A stretch of 36,181 bases of DNA from Methanomicrobia archaeon (GTDB lineage: Archaea > Halobacteriota > Syntropharchaeia > Alkanophagales > Methanospirareceae): positions 1 to 36,181 of the forward strand of contig JAFGHB010000012.1 of NCBI GenBank assembly GCA_016930255.1. Direction: 5' to 3'. Below the pieces are notes generated by a model that did not search any database, was not told the DNA's origin, and saw nothing but the letters and a program-made list of their open reading frames with translations. Each line of letters opens with the position of its first letter. The first letter of the stretch is position 1. Shown piece by piece: positions 15,196 through 23,302 of the stretch. A program made the translations under genes and the position numbers.

Positions 15196-16575
15196 TTACC
15201 GGAACCATTTCTTGTACTCTTCATGCTCTTTTAGCGCTTCCGTCGCCCTTTCTCGTTCTTCTTGATGCCGTGTAAGGAATGCGAACATCAGCTCAGCAGC
15301 TTCCGCCTTGCACGCTTTGCACGTTCGTTTCCCGCTTTTGCAGTCTTCAAAAAGCTCTTTTATCTGGTCGTCGTCTTCGATGAGATGCGACATCAGTAAC
15401 TCGTAAATCGTGCATTCGTTCGGCAAGCCCCCGAGTTTCTTCTGCTCTTCTACGGTCACGCGACCGCCGGTTTTCGCTCGTTTCACTTTCTTCGCCGCCT
15501 CTTCCGGCGGCTCGGTGAGCGCAATGTGACTTTCAGGAACGCTTGAGGACATTTTACCGCCCGTTAAACCCTGCACGAACCGGTGATAGGTAGCAGCAGG
15601 TAAACAGAAGCCGTGGCCGCCGTATTCAAGCTCTACATCCCGCACTATTTCCTCGCTCGCTCGCATAGCGCGGTCAATTTCGCTTTCGTCGATGCCGAAG
15701 AGATCCATGTGGAGTTCGTAGATCTTTTTCTGACCTTCTATTCTCTTCGCTATCTCTTCTAGCGCGCCACTGTCCGCTAACGGGGCTTCGCCCCGTTGAC
15801 CACGAAAACCCTGTAAGGGTTTATTCTTCGCTCGTATGCTTATGTACGGCGTCCGATCGGTATGATACCGCTTCTCTATCATGAACATCCTCATTCGCGA
15901 AGCGATGTCCCGAGTTAGCCGGATATGCGGATCCTGGTCAACACCGACGGGAATAACTGTGGGTTTTGGGCCGCCGTATTGGTCGAGCTGCGGCTGCAGG
16001 ATATCCGCGTTCTGCACTAGCACACTAATCATGTGCGAGATGTTCACCTCGCCCTGGAACCCGTAGATCGCGCTTAGCTCGCTGAAGTTCACCGCCGTTC
16101 CGAGTTCAAATGCGAGATCACGCAGCTCTTTGGTTTCCGATTGGAAATATATGTGGCCTTTATCGATGTCAAAGCCTAACGCGACGAGGCTCACGATGTA
16201 TTCGTTCACGCCGGTATCCCGGCACTGCTGCCACGAAACGCCTCTGACCGAATGCGACTCCATATCCGCTATGCAGGCGAACGCATCGCCGCCCATGCGT
16301 TGATGCCAGATGATTTCGTCCATCACCATCTTGCCGCCCAGATGGACCCGTCCGGACGGCATGAACCCGCTCATCACGGCGAATGGGGTCCGCTCGTTCA
16401 TCGCACGCAACACGTCCTCGTAGCCACGATGTCCGACTATTATGCCCCTTCGCATATACAGATGCGGCTGCTCTATCTGGCCCAGTATATCTGTGAATCG
16501 TGAGATACCGAACTCGTCAAAGAGCCTCGAATAATCCTTTATATCCGCAACACCCCACGGGTCTATCTCTGCCAT
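15196..16575 (-). CDS. trpS: Tryptophanyl-tRNA synthetase
   Basis: A 459-residue class I synthetase. The HIGH-like motif is PSGRVHLGGKM (about residues 72-82), and the signature loop KMSSS lies in TGGKMSSSVPESH. IPVGVDQDPHIRLTRDIA and the archaeal/eukaryotic insert context (AKTGGRVTVEEQKKLGG) are present. The C-terminus carries a cysteine pair (TCKACKAEAAEL). The coding region contains an unusual in-frame insert of about 20 residues (LQGFRGQRGEAPLADSG) whose DNA folds into two perfect hairpins (see repeat at 15779-15822). The enzyme otherwise looks complete. Confidence 0.95.
   Translation of the reverse strand: MAEIDPWGVADIKDYSRLFDEFGISRFTDILGQIEQPHLYMRRGIIVGHRGYEDVLRAMNERTPFAVMSGFMPSGRVHLGGKMVMDEIIWHQRMGGDAFACIADMESHSVRGVSWQQCRDTGVNEYIVSLVALGFDIDKGHIYFQSETKELRDLAFELGTAVNFSELSAIYGFQGEVNISHMISVLVQNADILQPQLDQYGGPKPTVIPVGVDQDPHIRLTRDIASRMRMFMIEKRYHTDRTPYISIRAKNKPLQGFRGQRGEAPLADSGALEEIAKRIEGQKKIYELHMDLFGIDESEIDRAMRASEEIVRDVELEYGGHGFCLPAATYHRFVQGLTGGKMSSSVPESHIALTEPPEEAAKKVKRAKTGGRVTVEEQKKLGGLPNECTIYELLMSHLIEDDDQIKELFEDCKSGKRTCKACKAEAAELMFAFLTRHQEERERATEALKEHEEYKKWFR
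15779..15822. repeat. Twin-hairpin palindromic insert within trpS
   Basis: AACGGGGC (15779-15786) pairs with GCCCCGTT (15790-15797) around TTC. AAACCCT (15806-15812) pairs with AGGGTTT (15816-15822) around GTA. Both are perfect stems with three-base loops in one 44-base block, which is far from random for a coding sequence. It encodes a polar surface-type loop between the YISIRAKN strand and the following helix. It resembles protein-coding palindromic elements such as the Rickettsia RPE class. Confidence 0.7.
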
Positions 16576-16659
16576 CGCACTGATTGATTCTCCCCTCTCC
16601 TCGGTCTCCCCTCGTTACTTTGGATTTAGAAGTATTAAAGCTTGATTTTCCTCGCGCGG

Positions 16660-16944
16660 CTATTCGTCGCGTTGCACCACCTGGATATCGTAATCGTGTA
16701 TTACCGGATTGGCGAGGAGTTTTCGACACATCTCATCCACCTCGCGCTTCACCCTCTCTTCTTCGTCTACACCCGCGGTTTCTGTTCCCGTTCCCGGTTC
16801 TAGCGTGATTCGAAACGTTTTCATTGATTTAACGCCACGTACATCGTTAAATCCGAGCAGATGCAAGGCTTTTTTCGTGTTCTCCCCTTCAGGGTCTGCA
16901 ACGCCGCGTTTCAGCGTTATGGTCACGTCCACTTCGATGCTCAT
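16660..16944 (-). CDS. purS: Phosphoribosylformylglycinamidine synthase subunit PurS
   Basis: A 94-residue protein starting MSIEVDVTITLKRGVADPEG, with the PurS signature GENTKKALHLLGFNDVRGVK and MKTFRITLE. The C-terminal helix (VDEMCRKLLANPVIHDYDI) carries the classic ANPVIxDY motif. PurS bridges PurL and PurQ in the FGAM synthase complex of purine synthesis. The ATG at 16944 is preferred to an upstream start that adds four residues. PurL and PurQ are not in the window. A loop of acidic and threonine residues (TGTETAGVDEEERV) is slightly longer than usual. Confidence 0.93.
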   Translation of the reverse strand: MSIEVDVTITLKRGVADPEGENTKKALHLLGFNDVRGVKSMKTFRITLEPGTGTETAGVDEEERVKREVDEMCRKLLANPVIHDYDIQVVQRDE

Positions 16945-17151
16945 TTTACCAACCACTACCTGAGAAATGTAGATCTAGATTAAATTAGATTGACAATCGC
17001 GCTTTAAAAGCTTAGCCGCTTTCTTCTCCTGGCTGCACAAGGGTTATGAGCTGCCCGAGAAACCCATTTACCGTCCGTGCGCCGTCTAATTTCAGTCTCG
17101 CTGAGGCAAAAGTGAGCATTTTATAACACTTCTCTATCCTTAGTATAGGTA

Positions 17152-18009
17152 ATGCTCGAAATCGTGTACATCAGTGTTATAGTTAGTGTGCTCTGGTTCC
17201 TCTACATCTATCAGAAGGATGTATTCGAGCCGGAACCGTTCTGGAAGATCCTGCGAGCGGTGGCGTGGGGCGCGATACCTGCGGTGCTCTTTTCGTATCT
17301 CTTGGAAGCGTATGTCTTCTTCTGGGCCGGGATATTCAGTGCACCGCTCGTGGAAGAGGCGTGTAAGGGGATTTACGTGTATCGGATGCGGAAGGATCCT
17401 CTGTTAGAAGGCCCGATGGACGGGCTGGTGTATGGCGCGGCCGTGGCGATCGGGTTTGAAATCGTTGAAAATCTGCTTTACAGTTTCTCTACGGACTTTG
17501 GCATAGAGCTCGCGGCGGTACGGTCCATCGCGGTCGGGCATATTCTGTTCACGGGGCTCTTCGGCTTGATGGTGGGTGTGGCAAAGATCAGGGGGAAACG
17601 GCGCATGCTCGTTTACGGCTTTATCGGCGCGGTATTGATGCACTTTTCCTGGAACATGCTGGTCAGCGTGCACTGGGTATCCTACTTCATTCTTGTTCCG
17701 GTATTCATAATCATTCTCAAGCTGCTTGCGGATATAGCGTGGAAGTACGAAGTGGACGCGTATATCTCACCGCGCGACGAGATGGAGTATCGTGCATGGC
17801 GGTTCATTACTGACCATAACGGTGCGTCTACCCTTGCACTGGCCGAGGAACTCGGTATCGATCCGCACCGGACGGCATTGTTCATGAAGCGGATCGGCGG
17901 GAAATTCGATCGCGAACAGAAGCGATGGTTCCTGGCTGCAGCTGCTGCGGCGGCGCAGTCTGAGCGGGAGCTGGAGCCGGAAGATCAGATTGCGGAAGAG
18001 CACGAGTAA
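17152..18009 (+). CDS. PrsW-family intramembrane protease with C-terminal extension
   Basis: A 285-residue, multi-pass membrane protein. The PrsW glutamate motif is VEEACKG (E68, E69, K72). The second motif is GFEIVENLLY, followed by conserved histidines in VGHILFTGLFGLMVG and LMHFSWNML. These form the putative metal site of the CPBP/PrsW membrane protease clan. About seven hydrophobic segments end near residue 195. A soluble tail follows with a winged-helix-like stretch (EYRAWRFITDHNGASTLALA, ELGIDPHRTALFMKRIGG) and an alanine run. In bacteria PrsW cleaves an anti-sigma factor; the archaeal substrate is unknown. Confidence 0.88.
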   Translation: MLEIVYISVIVSVLWFLYIYQKDVFEPEPFWKILRAVAWGAIPAVLFSYLLEAYVFFWAGIFSAPLVEEACKGIYVYRMRKDPLLEGPMDGLVYGAAVAIGFEIVENLLYSFSTDFGIELAAVRSIAVGHILFTGLFGLMVGVAKIRGKRRMLVYGFIGAVLMHFSWNMLVSVHWVSYFILVPVFIIILKLLADIAWKYEVDAYISPRDEMEYRAWRFITDHNGASTLALAEELGIDPHRTALFMKRIGGKFDREQKRWFLAAAAAAAQSERELEPEDQIAEEHE

Positions 18010-18067
18010 GACGCGATCGCGATCGCGCGGACGAATCGTAACCCTGCTGTTACTTATCCTACCCCCT

Positions 18068-18607
18068 CTATCCAAATCTCGTACCATAGATTTTCCTGGG
18101 AAACGCGCCCTGTGCGAACTCTACCTTCTTTTCGCCCTTCACCAGCTCTTCAGATGCGTACGCCTCGATGACTTCACCGACGAACAGATTTTTATCGCCC
18201 GTCTCGATCTCCTGGTTCACCACACATTCCATCCATGCAACACACTCCGCGATAACCGGCGCTTTTACCCTGCGTGCCGGCTGCGGCGTCAAGCCAGTCT
18301 CTTTGAATTTATCGACCTCAGAGCCCGAGTGGAACCCGCAATAGTAGACCTTCGGCTCCAGCGCTTTGGGCGGTACATTCACCACAAATTCCTGCGTGCG
18401 TTCGATTAACCTACAGGAATACGCCGCTCGACCGATAGCGCAGGCGATGAGCGGCGGCTCCTTCGAGACGGGCATGCAGAAGCTGATCGCGACGATGTTC
18501 GCTTTGCCTTCGAGGTCACCGCAGGTGATCAAGTAGTGCCTCATCGGCCACAAATACTCAAGGTATTCGACGTCGGTTTTCATTTTTCGGGGCATCAGTT
18601 TTTCCAT
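18068..18607 (-). CDS. Flavin reductase-like FMN-binding protein
   Basis: A 179-residue protein of the flavin reductase-like (PF01613-type) split-barrel family. Typical features are RHYLITCGDLEGKANIVAIS, the strand ACAIGRAAYSCRLIERTQEFVVNVP, and HSGSEVDKFKETGLTPQPA with a downstream VNQEIETGDKNLFVGEV. In methanogens such proteins bind FMN and act in redox transfer; the partner is not evident. Start ATG 18607 (MEKLMPRKM); an internal ATG at residue 5 is also possible. It converges on the PrsW gene. Confidence 0.9.
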   Translation of the reverse strand: MEKLMPRKMKTDVEYLEYLWPMRHYLITCGDLEGKANIVAISFCMPVSKEPPLIACAIGRAAYSCRLIERTQEFVVNVPPKALEPKVYYCGFHSGSEVDKFKETGLTPQPARRVKAPVIAECVAWMECVVNQEIETGDKNLFVGEVIEAYASEELVKGEKKVEFAQGAFPRKIYGTRFG

Positions 18608-18698
18608 TTTGTATAACGTTCCGTGATTTTACGTGTGAGGCTTTTGAGCTGGTGAAAAACCGCAAAAACTGTAGCGTATGAGGCTTTTGAAACGAGCA

Positions 18699-19520
18699 TC
18701 AATGTTTGAGTTCATAGCTATTAAGCTTGATATAGCTCTTTGCATCTTCAAGAGCTTTTACGCCACACATATTGATAAATGTACAGAACCTCTCTGCGAT
18801 GTTTTCTAGTTTATCGATGTTTTTGTAGTCTTTGGGCGGTCGCTGCCGCCAAGGAGTTTTTGGTTGTGGTGTAAGTATTATCTCCTCCCAAGGGGAAACA
18901 AACGATTGTCTCACCTTATCCCCTTTCATTCCTAACTTTTCAAAGAACCCGGGAGGTGGATCGTTTCTCGCCCGGCCTCCCTCAAATATCGCTGAACGGT
19001 GCTTAGACACATCGTGTTGGTCAGCAATGGTGCCAATCAACTTTCGATTTTCTTTCCAGTAACTTTTCAAGGAGGGGAAATAGGTATCATATCCTTTGAG
19101 TCCGTACCACCACCTCTTCTGGGATGGTTTTCCTAAGATGTTTTGAGGGGATGTTTTCTTTAATTTCTGTTCATTAGTGACATCCAAGAATTGGGTTGAA
19201 CATTTAATGTACCCAAGAGCATTTAGTGCAAAAACCATACATTCAATTGCTGAGTCCATATTGAAAAGAATTGATGATAGATGATACTCTGCCCTCTGAA
19301 TACTATTCATAAATGGCACAGGTAACGCCCAAGAATGGACTGCATGATAGTTAATTTGGACACCAAGGACTCGCGCATATAATCCATACAGCCCGCCTCG
19401 AAAGTGATTGAACCAATCACCTCTGTCACCCAAATTATATTTTTGGTCTGCTAGCAATGCAAAGTCATCCAAAGCTTCATATGATGACAAGTCAAATGCT
19501 AGTGTGTATTCAGTAGACAT
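18699..19520 (-). CDS. Uncharacterised helical protein of the HNH cassette
   Basis: A 273-residue, mostly helical protein with SD GGAG eight bases before its ATG. I do not recognise a family. Conserved-looking blocks are FRGGLYGLYARVLGVQINYH, the helix SILFNMDSAIECMVFALNAL, and a polar motif QHDVSKHRSAIFEGG. The last recalls HEPN-like domains with a charged H...KHR motif, but an R-x4-6-H signature is not clear. It is AT-rich like its two upstream neighbours and ends the operon HNH nuclease - zinc protein - this gene. Confidence 0.6.
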   Translation of the reverse strand: MSTEYTLAFDLSSYEALDDFALLADQKYNLGDRGDWFNHFRGGLYGLYARVLGVQINYHAVHSWALPVPFMNSIQRAEYHLSSILFNMDSAIECMVFALNALGYIKCSTQFLDVTNEQKLKKTSPQNILGKPSQKRWWYGLKGYDTYFPSLKSYWKENRKLIGTIADQHDVSKHRSAIFEGGRARNDPPPGFFEKLGMKGDKVRQSFVSPWEEIILTPQPKTPWRQRPPKDYKNIDKLENIAERFCTFINMCGVKALEDAKSYIKLNSYELKH

Positions 19521-19541
19521 TTTTTTACTCCAATTATTACC

Positions 19542-19772
19542 TCATCCTTCGGGTCTCTTTTTCTCTCTGCTCATACGCTCGATATTCATATCAGCTAGCT
19601 TATGAGCTACTTCTCGTCCATTCTCTAAATAGTATACCTGCTCTCTACAACGCCATTCATTTTTTCCGTTTTTGACCTCTATAACCTTTACCACGGGCTT
19701 AATTTTTCCACACTTTGAGCAAGACCCCATTCGACATTCTACTGGCTCGAATATTTTAAATCTAGTAGCCAT
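19542..19772 (-). CDS. Small four-cysteine (zinc-ribbon-like) protein
   Basis: A 76-residue protein. The ATG at 19772 is chosen because AAGGTGAT stands just upstream; the longer frame upstream overlaps the nuclease gene and lacks a ribosome site. Cysteines lie in CRMGSCSKC and WRCRE, enough for one zinc site. The charged C-terminus (ADMNIERMSREKKRPEG) is basic. It follows the HNH gene by 11 bases and precedes the 273-residue gene by 21. Function unknown; nucleic-acid or protein binding within the cassette is inferred. Confidence 0.6.
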   Translation of the reverse strand: MATRFKIFEPVECRMGSCSKCGKIKPVVKVIEVKNGKNEWRCREQVYYLENGREVAHKLADMNIERMSREKKRPEG

Positions 19773-19783
19773 TTTATCACCTT

Positions 19784-20323
19784 CTAAGAAGTAGAATTTA
19801 TTTTTCCGGGATTCACTTTTCTGATTTTTATCCTTTCGGTGCAGAGTTTTTCCCAAAGAGGTATTAGAGCATCAAGGAAGCCCTCGGGCAAGCTACTAAT
19901 AATATTTCCTTCAGAGTCAAGATATTCAATTGGCAATAAAGCAGTAGCTTTAAACCTAAAGGATGAACCTGGGCGATCTGAAATATAAATAGTCTTTTTT
20001 ATCCATCTAAAACACAACCCTTCCACATCTTTTGCCCTGAACCGCAAGCCGCCATCTTCATTGATCTCACCAAACTTAATACCGAGTTGCCACAAGCAAG
20101 GTACCAAAAGCCAAAAGGTCAAACCATTTAACTGGTGCGTCACGGCATGGCACTTCCCACAAAGCGTTTGTAAATTTTCTTCGTTGTCAGTTCCACCAGT
20201 GTATCTCGGAACTATGTGGTGAGCGTGCACCACTTCGTTCGTTGCACCACAGTTTTGGCACGTATAATTGTCCCGCACATAAATCTTGCGCCTTAATTTA
20301 TCCCAATTATCAGAGTTATTCAA
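19784..20323 (-). CDS. HNH endonuclease family protein
   Basis: A 179-residue protein. The N-terminal HNH domain (residues about 8-62) has zinc cysteines CQNC and CGKC and the catalytic block VVHAHHIVPRYTGGTDNEEN. The remaining 110 residues are unrelated to HNH and unassigned. The start is TTG at 20321-20323, seven bases after a perfect AAGGAGG on the minus strand (20331-20337). AT-rich composition and a downstream pair of unknown genes suggest an acquired defence or mobile cassette; that role is inference. Confidence 0.85.
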   Translation of the reverse strand: MNNSDNWDKLRRKIYVRDNYTCQNCGATNEVVHAHHIVPRYTGGTDNEENLQTLCGKCHAVTHQLNGLTFWLLVPCLWQLGIKFGEINEDGGLRFRAKDVEGLCFRWIKKTIYISDRPGSSFRFKATALLPIEYLDSEGNIISSLPEGFLDALIPLWEKLCTERIKIRKVNPGKINSTS

Positions 20324-20460
20324 TATTTCACCTCCTTGGAGAGGTCCGAAATGTACGAGCCTTCTATAAAATATTAGGATCTAAGAGTAAATAAACCATG
20401 TGCTTACACACATAACCATGGCTCTCTAAACATTCACACGCCGTGGTTTTCGATTATCCA
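20324..20460. other. AT-rich intergenic region upstream of HNH cassette
   Basis: It carries the Shine-Dalgarno of the HNH gene and, on the minus strand, a TATA-like stretch (ATTTACTCTTAGATCC region, near 20380). No coding signal is seen. Confidence 0.35.
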
Positions 20461-20706
20461 TCAATCTTCCAGCGTCGATATATCGCCAACGTCCATCCCG
20501 AGCTCCTGCGCCTTGAGCACGCGCCGCATGATCTTCCCGCTCCTTGTCTTGGGAAGCGACTCCACGATCTCTAATTCATCAGGCACTGCTAACGCGCCCA
20601 ACTCGCGCCTGACGTGAAGCTTGATATCCGTTATCAAATTCTCTGAATGGTTCTGACCCTGCTTGACGATGAGGAACCCTTTGATGCTCTCGCCTTTGAG
20701 CTCGTG
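20461..20706 (-). pseudogene. C-terminal remnant of AMP-forming acetyl-CoA synthetase
   Basis: An open frame of 81 codons without a start codon. It encodes the end of an acetyl-CoA synthetase: HELKGESIKGFLIVKQG, the lid region VRRELGALAVPDELEIV, the catalytic-lysine motif SLPKTRSGKIMRRVLKAQEL and the terminal GDISTLED. The first 500 or more residues are missing. Immediately upstream is the TAG stop of aroB' (20707-20709), in the same frame. The intact coding style (no frameshift inside the fragment) suggests a recent truncation or rearrangement breakpoint. Translation alone is unlikely. Confidence 0.9.
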
Positions 20707-21885
20707 CTATTTCTCGATCACCATCTCCTCCACAGCCATGCCGAAGTGCCGTGCTGATTCCGTAACGTGCACGAGCACCTCGTCGCCCACTTTCAAATCG
20801 ACCACGGAAATCGGCCTGTCCGTACCCATTAACTTTATCGTCTCCGCGTTCTGGAGAATGATACTGCACGGTCTCGTCTCGCCCTTGCCCTCACCAACGT
20901 CAACCTCGGCTTCCACGAGCATCAGCGGTCGCTTCTCTATCTTCACTCTGCCAATGACCGCTTTGCGCGCACTTCCTGCTGCGCTCACTATGAGCACTTC
21001 ATTACCGGACTTCAGTTCCGAGAGATACTTCGTCTTCTCGCCCACGAGCGCGTACGCGTAGACCGCACCCGCATTCACTCTGAACGGTCGCGCCGCAACG
21101 TACGGGCTCTCTTCTGATTCCGAATGCACGAGGAAGAGCACAAACGACTGCGAGCCCACGAGCATTCCCTCGCCGCGCACCATCAACGAGCAGGTATCCA
21201 CGCAGACACGGTCGCCCATTTCCAGTTCTGACACGTTCGTTATCCGCGCGGTTGTTAGCGGCACAGTGCCCGCGGCGCTCTCGTCACGGATCTCCACCGC
21301 TCTCTTCAGCTCCGAGACGTCGTCCGTATCAATAAGCACGCCGTCAGCGCCGTACTCCAGCGTCTCCAGTGCCGTCCTCGTCTCTTCCGCGGTCTGCACA
21401 CCCGCGATCACCTTCGCGTCCTTATGCTGCAGTTCCGCAATGATATTCTCCAGCGGGATGATCTTCCAGTCCTTCCCGATAACCATCACGTAACTGCTGT
21501 GATCCGCAATACTCACGGCAAAACGCTCATAAGCCTTGCCGCTTAGCTCTACATAACCCGCAGTGGGCTTACTACCCGAAGTACGCTTCAACGCGCCCAC
21601 GACGCGCGATTCGCTCAGGTCCGATGGGAGCGGTAGTGTGCCATCGCCTTCACTCCGTTTACCGTAAACGAGCATATCCGCCTCCTCGCCGTCCGCTTCG
21701 GATTCGTTCACGTGAGCAGCGATCGTGATGCGACCCAACTCCCGCACCTTTGCAACGTCCTCGGCTTCTACAAGCACACCGTCAACGCCGGATTCCAAAC
21801 CCGCGGTAATCCGTGCCTTACGCACCGCCCATGCGCCCACATCAGCATCAGCCTTTATCCAGATCTCTTTTTCCTTTGCGCTCAT
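20707..21885 (-). CDS. aroB': 3-dehydroquinate synthase II (AroB')
   Basis: A 392-residue protein of the archaeal DHQ synthase II family. Seen are KEIWIKADADVGAWAVRKARIT, ALETLEYGADGVLIDTDDV, GDRVCVDTCSLMVRGEGMLV with GSQSFVLFLVHSE, RPFRVNAGAVYAYA, and the end RHFGMAVEEMVIEK. It converts ADH (made by AroA') to 3-dehydroquinate with NAD, replacing the E4P/DAHP route. The ATG at 21885 (MSAKEKEIW) is preferred to an upstream start giving a lysine-rich extension. The AroA' gene lies upstream on the same strand, 183 bases away, so the two enzymes of the pathway are adjacent. Confidence 0.94.
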   Translation of the reverse strand: MSAKEKEIWIKADADVGAWAVRKARITAGLESGVDGVLVEAEDVAKVRELGRITIAAHVNESEADGEEADMLVYGKRSEGDGTLPLPSDLSESRVVGALKRTSGSKPTAGYVELSGKAYERFAVSIADHSSYVMVIGKDWKIIPLENIIAELQHKDAKVIAGVQTAEETRTALETLEYGADGVLIDTDDVSELKRAVEIRDESAAGTVPLTTARITNVSELEMGDRVCVDTCSLMVRGEGMLVGSQSFVLFLVHSESEESPYVAARPFRVNAGAVYAYALVGEKTKYLSELKSGNEVLIVSAAGSARKAVIGRVKIEKRPLMLVEAEVDVGEGKGETRPCSIILQNAETIKLMGTDRPISVVDLKVGDEVLVHVTESARHFGMAVEEMVIEK

Positions 21886-22068
21886 CCTCAGCCCCACTCT
21901 CTCTTTTCGTTTCTCTTTTCTCTCTTCCTTCCTTTCTTTAACGTAACAATTCAACTGAGACTACGGAGATTAAAAAGACCTCTTCCTTCTTTCTGCTCTA
22001 CCGTTACCGTAAAACATAACTATCCTAACCAATGCCGTTTGTGCTCGCGTAAGTAAGTAGGTAACCGC

Positions 22069-22893
22069 TCACTTCAGAATCTCCATCGCTTCTGTCGCTG
22101 AAAAGCCTTCGTGTACGACCTTACTCATTGCTCTCGTTATGTTTGCCGGGTTCTTATGCTGGAATACGTTCCGCCCGATCGACACACCCGAGGCACCTGC
22201 CGCGATAGCATCCTCGACCATCTTCAACACCTCTGCGTCCGTATTCGCCTTTGGCCCGCCTGCGATGATCACGGGCACCGGACAGCCGCTTATTACCTCC
22301 TTGAAGGAATCAGGATCGCCGGTATAATTCGTCTTGATAACGTCCGCGCCAAGTTCAGCACCGACACGGGCCGCATGCATCACCAACTCCGGGTCGTGCT
22401 CGTTCTTTACCTTCTTACCGCGCGGATACATCATGGCCAAAAGCGGCATGCCCCACATCTCGCATACCATCGTCATTTCTCCCAGCGCCTCGAGCATCTC
22501 CGCCTCGGTATCCGCACCCACGTTCACGTGCATTGAGACCGCATCCGCGCCTAACCGAATCGCCTCTTCTACCTGAGCCACGACCACTTTGTTCAAGGGA
22601 TCCGGGCCCAGCGATGTGCTTGCAGATAAATGAATGATGAGCCCGATGTCCTTACCATAGCCTCGATGGCCTGCGATTACAATCCCTTTATGCAGTAGAA
22701 CCGCGTTTGCTCCACCTTCGGCTACGCCATTCACCGCGCTCCTCATGTCCGTCAACCCGCGTATAGGCCCTGATGTCACACCATGGTCCATAGGAACGAT
22801 AACACTGCGACCACTTTTCCGATCGACGATCCGTTCCATCCGTATGCTCTTCCCTATACCCATCTGTTCCATTCTCTCTCTTATGCTTGTCAT
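22069..22893 (-). CDS. aroA': 2-amino-3,7-dideoxy-D-threo-hept-6-ulosonate synthase (AroA')
   Basis: A 274-residue class I aldolase of the archaeal fructose-bisphosphate aldolase/ADH synthase family. Blocks include [50 protein letters not shown], the Schiff-base lysine region [14 protein letters not shown], and phosphate-binding VIIAGGPK and [15 protein letters not shown]. Adjacency to aroB' favours ADH synthase over a glycolytic aldolase. SD GGGGGGA precedes ATG 22893. A 59-codon ORF and a clear TATA region lie upstream. Confidence 0.93.
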   Translation of the reverse strand: MTSIRERMEQMGIGKSIRMERIVDRKSGRSVIVPMDHGVTSGPIRGLTDMRSAVNGVAEGGANAVLLHKGIVIAGHRGYGKDIGLIIHLSASTSLGPDPLNKVVVAQVEEAIRLGADAVSMHVNVGADTEAEMLEALGEMTMVCEMWGMPLLAMMYPRGKKVKNEHDPELVMHAARVGAELGADVIKTNYTGDPDSFKEVISGCPVPVIIAGGPKANTDAEVLKMVEDAIAAGASGVSIGRNVFQHKNPANITRAMSKVVHEGFSATEAMEILK

Positions 22894-22921
22894 TTCGTCC
22901 CCCCTCTTCTCTTCTACCTAC

Positions 22922-23101
22922 TTACCTTTCTCCTATCCCTCTATCCCTCATATACTCCATTATGTTCCACAATTCACCGTTAGCCTTATTTATACTAATT
23001 AATCGTATAGTTCCCAGACTTATAGGCGCGCCTACCTCCTTGTACCGTGTACCACTCTTTCTGGTTCTCTTCTTCCAGCAGTAGCTTCGCTTTATGGTCA
23101 T
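22922..23101 (-). CDS. Possible small basic protein upstream of aroA'
   Basis: A 59-residue ORF starting MTIKRSYCWKKRTRKSGTRY and ending IMEYMRDRGIGER. The ATG lies about 14 bases after the transcript start predicted from the TATA box at 23137-23144, and the stop is 28 bases before aroA'. The position makes translation plausible. No family is recognised and the SD (GAGACGAGAAG) is weak. It may instead be a leader without a functional product. Confidence 0.35.
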   Translation of the reverse strand: MTIKRSYCWKKRTRKSGTRYKEVGAPISLGTIRLISINKANGELWNIMEYMRDRGIGER

Positions 23102-23122
23102 CTTCTCGTCTCGATGTTCATT

Positions 23123-23152
23123 AATGTACGTTGGAGTATATAAATGTACGTT
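23123..23152. promoter_or_regulatory. TATA box bracketed by 10-bp direct repeats (aroA' promoter)
   Basis: AATGTACGTT occurs at 23123-23132 and 23143-23152, exactly 20 bases apart (two helical turns). Between and overlapping them is TATATAAA (23137-23144), a TATA box for minus-strand transcription. This is the geometry of an archaeal regulator binding one DNA face around the TATA box. The regulator is unknown. Confidence 0.5.
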
Positions 23153-23302
23153 TCTGGGTGCCGTGGGATGCGGCCGCTTCAATGTCGTGAAACAGCCACG
23201 TAAGAACAAAACCGTTACACGTGCTACGGTCGGTAAACGGGCGTTATTTCAGTCGCGTAGAGCACTCTCCGATTAAATCAAGTGCATCTTTCCTCGTTAC
23301 TA

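Noticed and set aside
20579-20869. 96-codon minus ORF spanning the aroB'/ACS junction
   Set aside because: It lies in a different frame from both aroB' and the ACS tail, which have clear motifs; shadow frame.
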